DNA of 64,000 nt from JAEULH01 sp963805915 (GTDB lineage: Bacteria > Pseudomonadota > Alphaproteobacteria > Rhodospirillales > Defluviicoccaceae). This document shows positions 1-8,903 of the stretch, one piece after another; the first letter of the stretch is position 1, and each line of letters begins with the position of its first letter. The stretch is from NCBI GenBank assembly GCA_963805915.1, contig CAWDWD010000007.1, forward strand, positions 460,222-524,221, in the 5' to 3' direction. Below the pieces are notes generated by a model that saw only the letters and a list, made by a program, of their open reading frames with translations, did not search any database and was not told the origin of the DNA. A program made the position numbers and the translations under genes.

Positions 1-98
1 AGCAGCGCCAGGACTTCGCCTTGCGCCACATCCAGGTCGATACCGAACAGGACTTGCGCCGAGCCGTAGAGGGTCTCCAGCCCGCGCACCCTCACCAT
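1..98 (-). CDS. livF: Branched-chain amino acid ABC transporter ATP-binding protein LivF (5' end only)
   Basis: Only the first 32 codons lie in the window; the rest runs off the left edge. The visible N-terminus has the LivF pattern of a short beta strand followed by 'LYGSAQVLFGIDLDV', just before where Walker A would come. The ATG at 98 overlaps the last 7 bases of livG, the usual livG-livF arrangement. LivF is the second cytoplasmic ATPase of this transporter family and pairs with LivG on the LivH/LivM permease. The call rests on this short stretch plus operon position. Confidence 0.8.
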   Translation of the reverse strand, partial: MVRVRGLETLYGSAQVLFGIDLDVAQGEVLAL

Positions 99-862
99 TG
101 CCGGGCCTCGGCTCGAGCGGGCGCTTCGCTTCCCAGATAAATCTCCCGGACCCGAAGGTTGGCGCGGATTTCTTGCGGCGGTCCTGCGGCGGCGACCCGG
201 CCCTCGTGCAGGACGATAACCCGCTCGGCGTGGCCGAAGACCACGTCCATGTCGTGCTCGGTGAACAGCACCCCGATCCCGCGCGTCCGGACGATGCCGC
301 TGACCAGGTCCATCAACGCCCGGCGTTCGGCGGCGGCGACGCCGGCGGTCGGCTCATCCAGCAACAGCAATCGCGGCGCGTTGGCCAAGGTCATGGCCAA
401 TTCGAGGCGCTTCAAGTCGGCGTAGGCCAGCGCCGCGACCGGCCGCTCGGCGAGCCCGGCCATGCCGACCTGGTCGAGCAGGCCCTCGGCTTCGGCCGCG
501 AACAGCCTCCTCGCCGGGCGCCAGAGCGCCAGCGTGCGGCGATGGTACGACAACAAGGCGACCTGGACATTCTCGCGCACGCCCATGGAGCGGAAGGTCG
601 CGGCGACCTGAAATGTCCGCGCGATCCCCCGGCGCCAGATGGCGTGCGGGGCAAGCCCGGCGATATCCGCGCCATCGAGGATGATGCGGCCCGCGTCCGG
701 CTTGAGCTGGCCGCCGAGAAGATTGAAGCAGGTGGTCTTGCCCGCGCCATTGGCGCCGATCAGCGCCACCGCCTCGCCGGCCTGGAGCGAGAAGTCGACT
801 CCGTCGACGGCGTGAACGCCGCCGAACGCCTTGCGCAGGCCTTGAACCGCGAGCAGGCTCAT
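92..862 (-). CDS. livG: Branched-chain amino acid ABC transporter ATP-binding protein LivG
   Basis: A 256-residue ABC ATPase. Walker A is at residues 36-44 (GANGAGKTT), Walker B at about 165-170 (LLLLDEPTAG), and the switch histidine follows in 'LFTEHDMDVVF'. The signature region reads AYADLKRLELA, the degenerate form common in LivG. The C-terminal extension 'EIRANLRVREIYLG' is typical of LivG/LivF proteins. The frame is open further upstream, but the ATG at 862 is chosen because it overlaps the livHM stop by 4 bases (ATGA), implying translational coupling. It would power uptake of branched-chain amino acids or a related ligand such as an amide or aromatic acid; the ligand cannot be read from the sequence. 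Confidence 0.93.
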   Translation of the reverse strand: MSLLAVQGLRKAFGGVHAVDGVDFSLQAGEAVALIGANGAGKTTCFNLLGGQLKPDAGRIILDGADIAGLAPHAIWRRGIARTFQVAATFRSMGVRENVQVALLSYHRRTLALWRPARRLFAAEAEGLLDQVGMAGLAERPVAALAYADLKRLELAMTLANAPRLLLLDEPTAGVAAAERRALMDLVSGIVRTRGIGVLFTEHDMDVVFGHAERVIVLHEGRVAAAGPPQEIRANLRVREIYLGSEAPARAEARQW

Positions 863-2748
863 CGCGAGGCTTCTCTCCCTATGCTTGCTCTTCGCGTGCT
901 TGCTCTCCGCCTGCACTGGGCCCACCAATGCGCTGCGGTGCCGATGATGCCGCGTGGAAAGATGACGACGACGGCGATAATAATCCCGCCCAGGATCGCC
1001 CGCCAAAGGTCGGTGGCGCTGGAGATCGTGACCTTCAGCCCGGTGAAGGTCGCGGCCCCGAGCAAGGGTCCGAGCGCCGCGTCGATCCCGCCGAGCAGGA
1101 CCATCACCAGGCCCTCGACGGAGACCGGAATCGACAGGATATCGGGAAAAACGCTGCCCTTGAGAAAGGCGTAAAGCCCGCCGCCGAGGGCCGCCGCCGT
1201 GCCGGCCAGGGCGAAGGCGAACCATCGCTGGCGGCGGACGTCGATGCCCAAAGCTTCTGCGCGGGGGCGCGCGTCACGGCCCGCGCGCAGGGCAAAGCCG
1301 AAGGGTGCGTCGCTCACGCGGACCAACGCCCAGATGGCCGCCGCGACGAGCCCGAGGGAAAGATAATAAAAGGCGATCGGGCCGGAAGCCCAGGCCGCCG
1401 GCCAGACGCCGAGGATGCCGTTATCGCCGCCGGTGACGTCGTACCACTGGAACGCCGCCGACCAGGTGATCTGGGCGAACGCCAGCGTCAGCATCGCCAT
1501 GTAGACCCCCGACAGCCGGACGCAGAACCAGCCGTAGACGAGCGCGCCCAAAGCCCCGGCGGCGGGCGCGGCGAGCAACGCCAAGGCCATCGGCGCGCGC
1601 AAGTGGTGGACGGCGAGCGCTGCTCCGTACGCGCCGAGGCCGAGGTAGGCGGCGTGGCCGAACGAGATCATCCCGCCGACGCCGAGGATGAAGCGCAGGC
1701 TGGCGGCAAAGAGCGCGAAGATGAAGATCTCGCTCATGACCTGGAGCGTAAAGCCGCCGGCCGCGAGCGGCAGCGCGACGAGGCCCAGGGCCAGCGTGAC
1801 CGCCACGGCCAGGCGCAGCGCCGGTGGAAACAGCGCCGAGGCGCTCGGCTCGTGTGCCGGCGGGATCGCCGCCTCCCCGCCCGCGCGGCCAAGAAGCCCC
1901 CGTGGGCGCACGATCAGGATCACCGCCATCACCGCGAACAGCAACACCAGCGTGATTTGCGGGAACAGAACGATGCCGAACGCGCCCAGTTCGGCGATCA
2001 GCACGGCGGCGAGATAGGCGCCGGTGATGCTGCCCATGCCGCCGACGACCACGACGACGAACGCCTCTGCAATGATGCCGAGATCCATGCCAAGGTTGGC
2101 CGGATCGCGCGGCAGGTGGATTGCCCCGCCAAGGCCGGCGAGCGCCGCCCCCAGGCAGAACACCGAGGTGAACAGCCAGCGCTGATCGACACCAAGAGCC
2201 GCGACCATCTCGCGATCCTCGGTCGCCGCGCGGATCAAGATCCCCCAGCGGCTTCGCGTCAAGACCAGCCACAGCCCGGCCAATACGATCGGGCCGAGGG
2301 CGATGAGAATGAAGTCGTAAATCGGCATCCGGTGGCCGAGAACCTCAAGCGTGCCCGACAGCAGCTCGACCCGTGGCGCGAGCAGGTCTTCCGGCCCCCA
2401 CAGAGCGAGCGTCATGTCCTGGATCAAAAGGACCACGGCGAAGGTCGCGACCAGCTGGAGTAGCTCGGGCGCGGCATAGAGCCTTCGCAACAGGCCGATC
2501 TCGACGATCAGCCCGAGCGCCGCGAGGCCGGCTGCCGCCGCGACGGCCCCGCCGATGAAGCCCGCCAGCCCGCCGCCCGAAGCGGCGGCGACAGTATAGG
2601 CGAGATAGGCGCCGAGCATATAGAACGAGCCGTGGGCGAAATTGACGATTCGGGTGACGCCGAACACCAGCGACAGGCCGACCGCGACCAGGAACAGCGA
2701 CGCCGCGCTGGCGAGCCCGGTCAGGGCCTGGACGACGACAAAACTCAA
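859..2748 (-). CDS. Fused LivH-LivM ABC transporter permease
   Basis: A 629-residue membrane protein in which the two permeases, normally separate, form one chain. Residues about 1-290 are LivH-like, with the conserved 'GVTRIVNFAHGSFYMLGAYLA' region and a terminal 'VMAVILIVRPRGLLG'. Residues about 310-615 are LivM-like, with 'GGMISFGHAAYLGLGAYGAA', the EAA-type loop 'RAEALGIDVRRQRWFAFALAG' and a second 'VVVIFPRGIIG'. The two halves are joined by a short Pro/Ala-rich linker. The gene sits between the binding-protein gene and livG, so it would form the whole transmembrane pore alone. No frame break is seen at the junction, so the fusion looks genuine; fused LivHM proteins are known in proteobacteria. 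Confidence 0.9.
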   Translation of the reverse strand: MSFVVVQALTGLASAASLFLVAVGLSLVFGVTRIVNFAHGSFYMLGAYLAYTVAAASGGGLAGFIGGAVAAAAGLAALGLIVEIGLLRRLYAAPELLQLVATFAVVLLIQDMTLALWGPEDLLAPRVELLSGTLEVLGHRMPIYDFILIALGPIVLAGLWLVLTRSRWGILIRAATEDREMVAALGVDQRWLFTSVFCLGAALAGLGGAIHLPRDPANLGMDLGIIAEAFVVVVVGGMGSITGAYLAAVLIAELGAFGIVLFPQITLVLLFAVMAVILIVRPRGLLGRAGGEAAIPPAHEPSASALFPPALRLAVAVTLALGLVALPLAAGGFTLQVMSEIFIFALFAASLRFILGVGGMISFGHAAYLGLGAYGAALAVHHLRAPMALALLAAPAAGALGALVYGWFCVRLSGVYMAMLTLAFAQITWSAAFQWYDVTGGDNGILGVWPAAWASGPIAFYYLSLGLVAAAIWALVRVSDAPFGFALRAGRDARPRAEALGIDVRRQRWFAFALAGTAAALGGGLYAFLKGSVFPDILSIPVSVEGLVMVLLGGIDAALGPLLGAATFTGLKVTISSATDLWRAILGGIIIAVVVIFPRGIIGTAAHWWAQCRRRASTRRASIGREASR

Positions 2749-2788
2749 CGTGACGTCCCTTAAGCTGGCGACGAGGCGGCCGGCTCGC

Positions 2789-4030
2789 CTACTCTGCGGC
2801 GCGGAGCTTGGCGGTAGCTTCGCCGTCCGGGAGATAGTCGGCGCCGTCGCCGAACCGCCAGTCGACCATCCGCGGCTTCTGGTCCTGGACCGTCAGGATG
2901 CCGACGAACGTGCCCATGGTGCTCTGCTGGTCCGACGCCCGAAACTCGATTGGGCCAAGCGGGCTTTCAACCTTGAGACCGCGAAGCGCGTCGACAATGG
3001 CCTCGGCGTTGGTCGATCCGGCCTTGGCGATGGCCGCGGCAATGGCCTTCATCGAGGTGTAGCCGACCACCGAGCCGAGCCTCGGATAGTCCTGGAAGGT
3101 GTCCATATAGGCCGCGCGGAAGGCGACATGCTCGGGCGTTTCCAGGGCGTACCAGGGATAGCCGGTGACGATCCAGCCCCGGGGCGCCTCGCCGTCGAGC
3201 GGGTCGATCCAGTCGGGCTCGCCGGACAGCATGCTCGCGACGGCGCGGTTTTCGAACAGGCCACGACTCTCGCCCTCGCGGGCGAACTTGGCGAGATCGG
3301 TGCCGAAGGTGACGTTGAAGATGGCGTCCGGCTCCATCGCCGCGATGGCCTGAGCGGTCGCGCCGGCATCGATCTTGTTCAGCGCCGGCCATTGCTCGCC
3401 GACCCAGACGACATCGGGGCGTTTTTGCGCCAGCAGTTCCTTGAACGCGGCCACGGCGGCCTTGCCGTATTCATAGTTGGGCGCGACGCTGGCCCACTTC
3501 TTCGCCGGCAATTTGGCTGCTTCTTCCGCGAGCAGCGCCGCCTGGACATAGGTGCCCGGGCGGAGCCGGAAGGTATAGCGGTTGCCCTTCTCCCAGACGA
3601 TGGCGTCGCTCAACGGTTCGGCCGCGATGAACGGGATCTTCTTTTGCGCCGCAAAGTCGGCGACCGCGAGGCCGACGTTGGACAGAAGCGTGCCGAACAG
3701 CACGACCGCGCCCTCGCGCGAGACCAACTCGTTGGCGACGGTGACGGCGTCGCCGGGCTTGCCGCCGTCGTCTTTGGAAACGACGACGAGCGGCCGTCCG
3801 AGCACCCCGCCGGCGGCGTTGATCTCGTCCAGGGCCATCCGCCAGCCGTTGCGATAAGGCGCGGTGAACGCGGGAAAGGTCGTGTAGCTGTTCAGCTCGC
3901 CGATCCTGATGGGCTCGGCCGAACTGACGGGCTCGGCGGCGCCCGAGGCGGCCGGCGCCAGCACTCCGGCCGCGGCCAAGCCAGCGCATAAAGCAAGGCC
4001 GAAAACCGCTCGCCGCGCGATCATTGCCAT
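2789..4030 (-). CDS. ABC transporter substrate-binding protein, LivK/amide-binding type
   Basis: A 413-residue periplasmic binding protein (type I fold). The N-terminus has a signal peptide (MIARRAVFGLALCAGLAAAG) with an Ala-rich cleavage region near residues 30-35. The mature part starts 'EPIRIGELNSYTTFPAFTAP' and has the family's 'ALDEINAAGGVLGRPL' segment. The start at 4030 is preferred over an upstream in-frame ATG because a GGGAGGGAC Shine-Dalgarno stretch lies just upstream and the signal peptide follows directly. It is the first gene of the leftward liv set and ends 40 bases before livHM. The ligand (branched-chain amino acid, amide or aromatic acid) cannot be told by eye. Confidence 0.88.
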   Translation of the reverse strand: MAMIARRAVFGLALCAGLAAAGVLAPAASGAAEPVSSAEPIRIGELNSYTTFPAFTAPYRNGWRMALDEINAAGGVLGRPLVVVSKDDGGKPGDAVTVANELVSREGAVVLFGTLLSNVGLAVADFAAQKKIPFIAAEPLSDAIVWEKGNRYTFRLRPGTYVQAALLAEEAAKLPAKKWASVAPNYEYGKAAVAAFKELLAQKRPDVVWVGEQWPALNKIDAGATAQAIAAMEPDAIFNVTFGTDLAKFAREGESRGLFENRAVASMLSGEPDWIDPLDGEAPRGWIVTGYPWYALETPEHVAFRAAYMDTFQDYPRLGSVVGYTSMKAIAAAIAKAGSTNAEAIVDALRGLKVESPLGPIEFRASDQQSTMGTFVGILTVQDQKPRMVDWRFGDGADYLPDGEATAKLRAAE

Positions 4031-4224
4031 GTCCCTCCCGTCACTCATTTTCAGGCCGCGCCCGACCCACGGCAAGCGGCCAACTCCACGGCGGAGCCGC
4101 CTCATGGATGTGGTGCTCACCGACCGACGGATACACGCCCCATGCCCGCGAGACAAAGACTTTCCCGCGCGTCCAGCGCGCTACGATACGCAAGAGCGGC
4201 AATCCGGGCGTCGGCGCGCCTATA

Positions 4225-4548
4225 TCAGTGCATGCGCAGGTGCAGATTGAACAGGATCCAAATCGTCCCGCCGGCCATCAGAATGAAAAGGAGCACGGAA
4301 AACAGGATCAGCCACAAATCCTCGCGCTTCTGCCGGCCGAGGTCGATATGCAGGAAGAAGCGGAAGTGAACGACGATCTGGACCAGTCCGAACGCGGCGA
4401 TCAACCACAGCGTCGTCGCCGCCGACAAGCCGCCCCAGCCGACCGCCGCGAACGGCACGGCGCTCAGGACCAAAGCCAAGCCGAACCCGATGAAATAGGA
4501 CCGCAATTCTCGAGCGTGGTCCCGCGCCCGCTCGTATGCCTCACTCAT
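4225..4548 (-). CDS. cyoD: Cytochrome bo3 ubiquinol oxidase subunit IV
   Basis: A 107-residue protein with three predicted transmembrane helices (about residues 20-40, 47-67 and 79-100). It carries the 'VQIVVHFRFFLHID' segment typical of CyoD. Subunit IV has no cofactor and supports assembly of the CuB-heme centre in subunit I. It is the last gene of cyoABCD and overlaps cyoC by 4 bases. About 195 bases without a gene separate it from the livK-like gene. Confidence 0.93.
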   Translation of the reverse strand: MSEAYERARDHARELRSYFIGFGLALVLSAVPFAAVGWGGLSAATTLWLIAAFGLVQIVVHFRFFLHIDLGRQKREDLWLILFSVLLFILMAGGTIWILFNLHLRMH

Positions 4549-5171
4549 TGCGCAAGCCCCGCCAGATAAACGACCGAAAAGATGCCCACCCAGACGATGT
4601 CGAGAAAGTGCCAGAACAGGCCCAGGCGCAGGAGTCGCGTCTTGACCGGCGTCGTGACCCCGAAAACAATGACCTGGATCATCATGATGACGATCCAGAT
4701 GGCGCCCGCGCTCACGTGCAGACCGTGGGTCGGCACCAGGGCGAAGAATGCCGATAGGAACCCGCTCCGGCTCGGCACGCCGCCCTTGTCGAACATCGTG
4801 ATGAAATCGTGCACCTCGAGGCCGAGGAAGATGGCGCCGAGGATAAGGGTCACCAGCAGCCAGAGCAGCAGGCGCGCCTTGCCGTGCCCGTACTTCATCG
4901 CCAGCGACGCCATGCCGAAGGTGAAGCTGCTGGTCAGCAGCACGAACGTCTCGGCCCCGGCGCTCCTAAGATCGAACAGCTCCTTCGGCCCCGGACCGCC
5001 GGCGGTCGCGCCGAGCATCACCACGTAGGTAGCGAACAGCAGCCCGAACAGGACCAGGTCGCTCATCAGGAACACCCAGAAGCCGAACACCGCGACCTCG
5101 GCGGCGGCGTGCGCTTCGCGGTGAGCCGAGCCGAGGTTGAGGCCCGGATGCCTTACGACCTCGGCGTTCAT
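4545..5171 (-). CDS. cyoC: Cytochrome bo3 ubiquinol oxidase subunit III
   Basis: A 208-residue heme-copper oxidase subunit III with five predicted transmembrane helices. Family segments visible are 'FGFWVFLMSDLVLFGLLFATY' near residue 30, 'LGLEVHDF' and 'THGLHVSAGAIWIVIMMIQV'. It overlaps cyoB and cyoD by 4 bases at each end (ATGA), so the operon is translationally coupled. The length matches E. coli CyoC (about 204 residues). Confidence 0.95.
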   Translation of the reverse strand: MNAEVVRHPGLNLGSAHREAHAAAEVAVFGFWVFLMSDLVLFGLLFATYVVMLGATAGGPGPKELFDLRSAGAETFVLLTSSFTFGMASLAMKYGHGKARLLLWLLVTLILGAIFLGLEVHDFITMFDKGGVPSRSGFLSAFFALVPTHGLHVSAGAIWIVIMMIQVIVFGVTTPVKTRLLRLGLFWHFLDIVWVGIFSVVYLAGLAQ

Positions 5172-7265
5172 GCCGCTTCCTCCGCTAGCCCGTGGTTGGC
5201 GGGGACAAGCTCGTCATCACGCGACGCGGGGCGGGTCGCGGTGATGGCTCGCCGCCACCGCCGGTCCGTTTCCTCGACCTCGCGCGCGGGGATGATTTTG
5301 TGCGTTTCGCGCACGAAACTGCGCGCGATCACCGCGCCCCAGGTGACGGCGAAGCCGAGAATTGCCAACCACCACATGTACCAGACGAGCCCGAAAGCGG
5401 CGAGCGCGGTCGCGACACAGATGATCATCCCGAGCGCGCTGTTACGCGGCACCGCGATATCGACGTATTCCGCCGGAGGGTCGTAGGCATGGCCATGCTC
5501 CTTGGCGACGGTGAATGCATCGCGCTCGCTCACCTCGGGCAGGACCGGGAAATTGTACTCGGGCGGCGGCGCCGATATCGACCATTCCAGGCTGCGCCCG
5601 TCCCAGGGATCGCCCGCGTAAACGCGATAGGCCTCGCGCCTGCGGATGCTGATCCACAATTGCACGACCAGGCTGGCAAGAGCGCACAAGACCAGTGCGG
5701 CACCGACGAGGGCGACCAGCGTGAACGGCAGATAGGCCGGCTCCAGGTAAGCCACGCTCCGGCGCGGCATACCGAGCAGGCCAAGGCCGTAGAGCGGAAA
5801 GAAGGCCAGGATGAAGCCCAGCACCCAGCAGGCGCAGGAGATACGCCCCCACGTCTCGTCAAGGCGAAAGCCGAAGGCCTTGGGGAACCAGAAGTGATAG
5901 CCGGCGAGCATGCCAAACAGCGTTCCCGGGATCAGCACGTTGTGGAAATGGGCCACCAGGAACAGCGTGTTGTGAACCTGATAGTCGATAGTGGGGTTGG
6001 CCAGGATCATCCCGGTCAGCCCGCCGATCGCGAACAGCAAGACGAAGGCGAGCCCGTAAAGCAGCGGCACGGTGAAACGCACGCGGCCGCGAAACATCGT
6101 CAAGAGCCAGTTGTAGATCTTCACGCCCGTCGGAATCCCGATCAACATCGTCGCAATGCCGAAGACCGCGTTGATATTCGCGCTTTGGCCCATGGTGAAG
6201 AAATGGTGCAGCCAGACGGTGAAGGAGATGACCGCGATCGCCATCGTCGCGTAGACGAGCGATGCGTATCCATAAAGGCGCTTTGCCGAAAACGTCGAGA
6301 AGACTTCCGAATAGACCCCGAAGGCGGGAAGAACCACCAGGTAGACCTCGGGGTGACCGAACAGCCAAAACAGGTTGATGAAGTTCATCAGGTTGCCGCC
6401 GAGATCATTCGTAAAAAAGTGAAAGTCCAGGTAGCGATCGAGGGCGAGCATGACGGTCGCCACGGTCAGCGGCGGCATCGCGAAGATCATCACGATGGCG
6501 GTGCACAAAGCGGTCCAGCAAAACAGCGGCATCCGGAACAAGGTGCATGCCGGGCGCCCGTTCCTTGTAGATCGTGACCGCGAAGTTGATCCCCGTCAGC
6601 GTCGTTCCGATGGATGACAGCGTCACCGCCCAGATCCAGTAGTCCGGCCCGACACCGGGGTTGAACGCCATCTCGGTATAGGGTGGATAGCCGCTCCAGC
6701 CGCCGGTCGAGAATTTTCCAATGACAAGGGACACCATCAGCAGACCGGCGCCGGCAACGGTGAGGCCGAGGCTGATCGAGTTCATGACCGGAAAGGACAT
6801 GTCGCGCGCGCCGATTTGCAACGGCATGACGTAATTGATGAGGCCGGTCAGAAACGGCATGGCCATGAAGAAGATCATGATCGAGCCGTGGGTGCTGAAC
6901 AGCTGCGCGAAGTGTTCGGGCGAAAGAAAGCCGCCGCCCAGCCCGAACGCCTGCTGAGAGCGCATCAGCACCGCCTCGATCACCGCGCGCGCCAGCATGA
7001 CCAAAGCCAGGACGACATACATGATGCCGATGCGCTTGTGATCGACGCTGGTAAGCCATTCCGACCACAGCACACGCCACTTGCCGTAGCGGGTGATTAG
7101 CGCGACCACGACGATCGCGCCGAGAACCACAAGCCCTGCGGCGCCGGTCGCGATGACGGCGTTGACAATATTCCCACGCGTCGGGTTCTGGATCGCGTCC
7201 CAAAACGGCAAAGCGTCCCAGGACAGCCTGCCGAGCAGGACATGCAACAGATCGATTGCCGTCAT
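5168..7265 (-). pseudogene. cyoB: Cytochrome bo3 ubiquinol oxidase subunit I, split by a frameshift
   Basis: Two frames together encode a complete CyoB of about 690 residues. The N-terminal frame (start at 7265) runs through 'INYVMPLQIGARDMSFPVMN' to 'ERAPGMHL'. The C-terminal frame resumes at 'FRMPLFCWTALCT' and carries 'GHPEVYLVVLPAFGVYSEV' (CuB histidine and the His-Tyr crosslink pair), the 'HHFFTMG' CuB histidines and the heme ligand region 'LVAHFHNVLI'. The break is at about 6543: the minus strand reads CACCTTGTTC where CACCTGTTC restores the frame, so one extra T is present. All catalytic residues are otherwise intact. The flanking subunits are intact, so a sequencing error is at least as likely as a real mutation. 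The enzyme oxidises ubiquinol, reduces oxygen and pumps protons. Confidence 0.88.
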
Positions 7266-8239
7266 TTGCCTGCCTCCGGGCGAGTGAGGTGATCGGCGGC
7301 TAGCGAAGTCATCGACGGCTCCGCGCGCGCTTCGCCCGCGTTCACCGGCCCGGGCGCCTGCTTCGCTTGGCCATAGCGGTATTTATCGACAATCTTCGCG
7401 AAGAGGTCGGGCGAGGCCTCGCTAAAGTACAGAACGCCCTTCGGCATGGAGCCGGCGCCGAGAGCCTCTTGCGCGGTCTCAATGGTGCTCCTGCGCGCGA
7501 GCTTGGCGTAGCTCGCTTCATCGAGCGCGATCCCCCGGGCCTTGAGCGTGTTCACCCAGGCATCGAACTCGTCCGCCGTCATTGCGATTGCGGTAAACTT
7601 CTGCTCATGAAAGCCCTTCCCGTTGTACTGCGCGTTCTCGCCCTGGAAGCGGCCGGGGCCGGACGCTTTCAAATGCAGCTTGGTTACCCCGCTGGGCATC
7701 GCGTAGATCTGGCCGCCGAGCGCCGGGATGAAAAAGGACTGCATCACCGTATCGGTCGTCAGTTCAAGGGCGATGGGCCGGTCCGCGGGAAAGGCAAGCT
7801 CGCCGACGCTCGCAATACGCTGATCGGGGTAGATGAACAGCCACTTCCAGTCGAGCCCGACGACTTGGACATGCAAAGGCGGCTTGTCCGCCCGCAAAGG
7901 CGCGTAGGGGTCGAGCGCCTGGGTGCTGTGCCACAAGAGCACGCCGAGAATCGCGACGATGCAGATCGGCACGCCCCAGATCGCGACCTCCAGCGGCCAG
8001 AAGAAGACCCACTTGGGCGTGTAGCGCGAGCGCTCGTTGCGGCGGCGGTAGCGCCAGGCGATCACCGGCGTCAGGATAAGAACCGGCAGGACGGGAGCCA
8101 TCATCAGCGCGACGATCTTGACCAGATGCCAACACTGCGCGGCGGCAATCGGCCCTTGCGGATCAAGGAAGGTAATGTGGTCCGGGGTACAGCCCGCCAG
8201 TAGCGCGAGCAGACCCGCCAAAAGCCACGTCGTCATCAC
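7262..8239 (-). CDS. cyoA: Cytochrome bo3 ubiquinol oxidase subunit II (lipoprotein)
   Basis: A 325-residue subunit II. The N-terminal signal ends in a lipobox (LLAGC, Cys17), then two transmembrane helices (about residues 38-60 and 82-106), then a cupredoxin domain with 'VVGLDWKWLFIYPDQ' and 'VMQSFFIPALGGQIYAMPSG'. The Cys/His set of a CuA site is missing, as expected for quinol rather than cytochrome c oxidases. A CyoA C-terminal region follows. It is the first gene of cyoABCD and overlaps cyoB by 4 bases. Confidence 0.95.
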   Translation of the reverse strand: MMTTWLLAGLLALLAGCTPDHITFLDPQGPIAAAQCWHLVKIVALMMAPVLPVLILTPVIAWRYRRRNERSRYTPKWVFFWPLEVAIWGVPICIVAILGVLLWHSTQALDPYAPLRADKPPLHVQVVGLDWKWLFIYPDQRIASVGELAFPADRPIALELTTDTVMQSFFIPALGGQIYAMPSGVTKLHLKASGPGRFQGENAQYNGKGFHEQKFTAIAMTADEFDAWVNTLKARGIALDEASYAKLARRSTIETAQEALGAGSMPKGVLYFSEASPDLFAKIVDKYRYGQAKQAPGPVNAGEARAEPSMTSLAADHLTRPEAGK

Positions 8240-8290
8240 CGAGCCCCCTCGTCTCCTGTGTCTCGGCCTTCTTTCGCATTAACTTGGCAA

Positions 8291-8320
8291 GGCGCGGGCG
8301 GTTCCCGCGGAGCCCGCGCC
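8291..8320. other. Perfect GC-rich inverted repeat upstream of cyoA
   Basis: A 9-base stem (GGCGCGGGC at 8291-8299, GCCCGCGCC at 8312-8320) with a 12-base loop, followed on the + strand by CGTTTT. It lies in the 208-base gap between cyoA and the tRNA. It could be a 5' leader structure of cyoA or a terminator for rightward transcription, although no rightward gene ends here. Role unknown. Confidence 0.4.
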
Positions 8321-8447
8321 CGTTTTCGCGGCGGTTCTCGGCCGGCCTCGCGGCGCTTGAGCGACGCTCGTTTAGGGGGTAGTTATCGTCGCGAAACGTC
8401 CGGTTTTCGGTTTGTTTGCTTGTTCCGCCGGACGTTTGGAGAGTGCT

Positions 8448-8524
8448 CGGGGAGTGGCGCAGCCTGGTAGCGCATCTGCTTTGGGAGCAGAGGGTCGCTG
8501 GTTCGAATCCAGTCTCCCCGACCA
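8448..8524 (+). tRNA. tRNA-Pro (anticodon TGG)
   Basis: The acceptor stem CGGGGAG pairs with CTCCCCG, followed by discriminator A and an encoded CCA (8522-8524). The anticodon arm TCTGC-TTTGGGA-GCAGA places TGG as the anticodon. The T arm contains GGTTCGAATCC. At 77 bases it has the usual length for tRNA-Pro. Confidence 0.96.
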
Positions 8525-8527
8525 ACC

Positions 8528-8896
8528 ATGAAGGGAAGCGCGCGCATCGCCACGCGGCCGTCAAGCTATGACGAGTTCTGGGCCTTCTACCTGCGCGCCC
8601 ATGCCGATCCGCGCAATCGGCTGGTGCATTACGCGGGCTCCATCCTGGCGCTGGGCGCGTTGGCGTTGGCGGTGATCGAGCTTCAGCCGTTGTGGCTGAT
8701 CGCCATGCCGCTCGCGGGCTACGGCTTTGCCTGGTTCGGACACTATTTCATCGAGGGGAACAAACCGGCGACGTTCGGCCACCCGTTATGGTCGCTGGTG
8801 AGCGATTACCGGATGGTGTTCCTGTGGCTCACCGGCTCCCTCGGCCCGCATCTGGAGCGCGCGCAGGCGAGGCCCGGCCAGCCGGGAACCCGGTAA
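8528..8896 (+). CDS. DUF962 / Mpo1-like membrane protein
   Basis: A 122-residue small membrane protein starting 3 bases after the tRNA-Pro CCA. It shows the DUF962 (yeast Mpo1/YGL010w-like) signature: 'YDEFWAFYLRAH', then 'NRLVHYAGS', then 'GHYFIEGNKPATFGHPLWSLVSDYRM'. The spaced His residues fit the metal-binding set of Mpo1-type dioxygenases. Two or three hydrophobic segments fall between residues about 38 and 110. Yeast Mpo1 works in alpha-oxidation of phytosphingosine; the bacterial role is not established. The start directly behind a tRNA leaves little room for a separate promoter. Confidence 0.8.
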   Translation: MKGSARIATRPSSYDEFWAFYLRAHADPRNRLVHYAGSILALGALALAVIELQPLWLIAMPLAGYGFAWFGHYFIEGNKPATFGHPLWSLVSDYRMVFLWLTGSLGPHLERAQARPGQPGTR

Positions 8897-8903
8897 GCGT
8901 GGG

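Noticed and set aside
928..2463. Long rightward open frame (511 codons) opposite livHM
   Set aside because: Its protein is Arg/Asp/Gln-rich with no fold or motif, typical of an antisense frame in GC-rich DNA; the leftward frame is clearly a permease.
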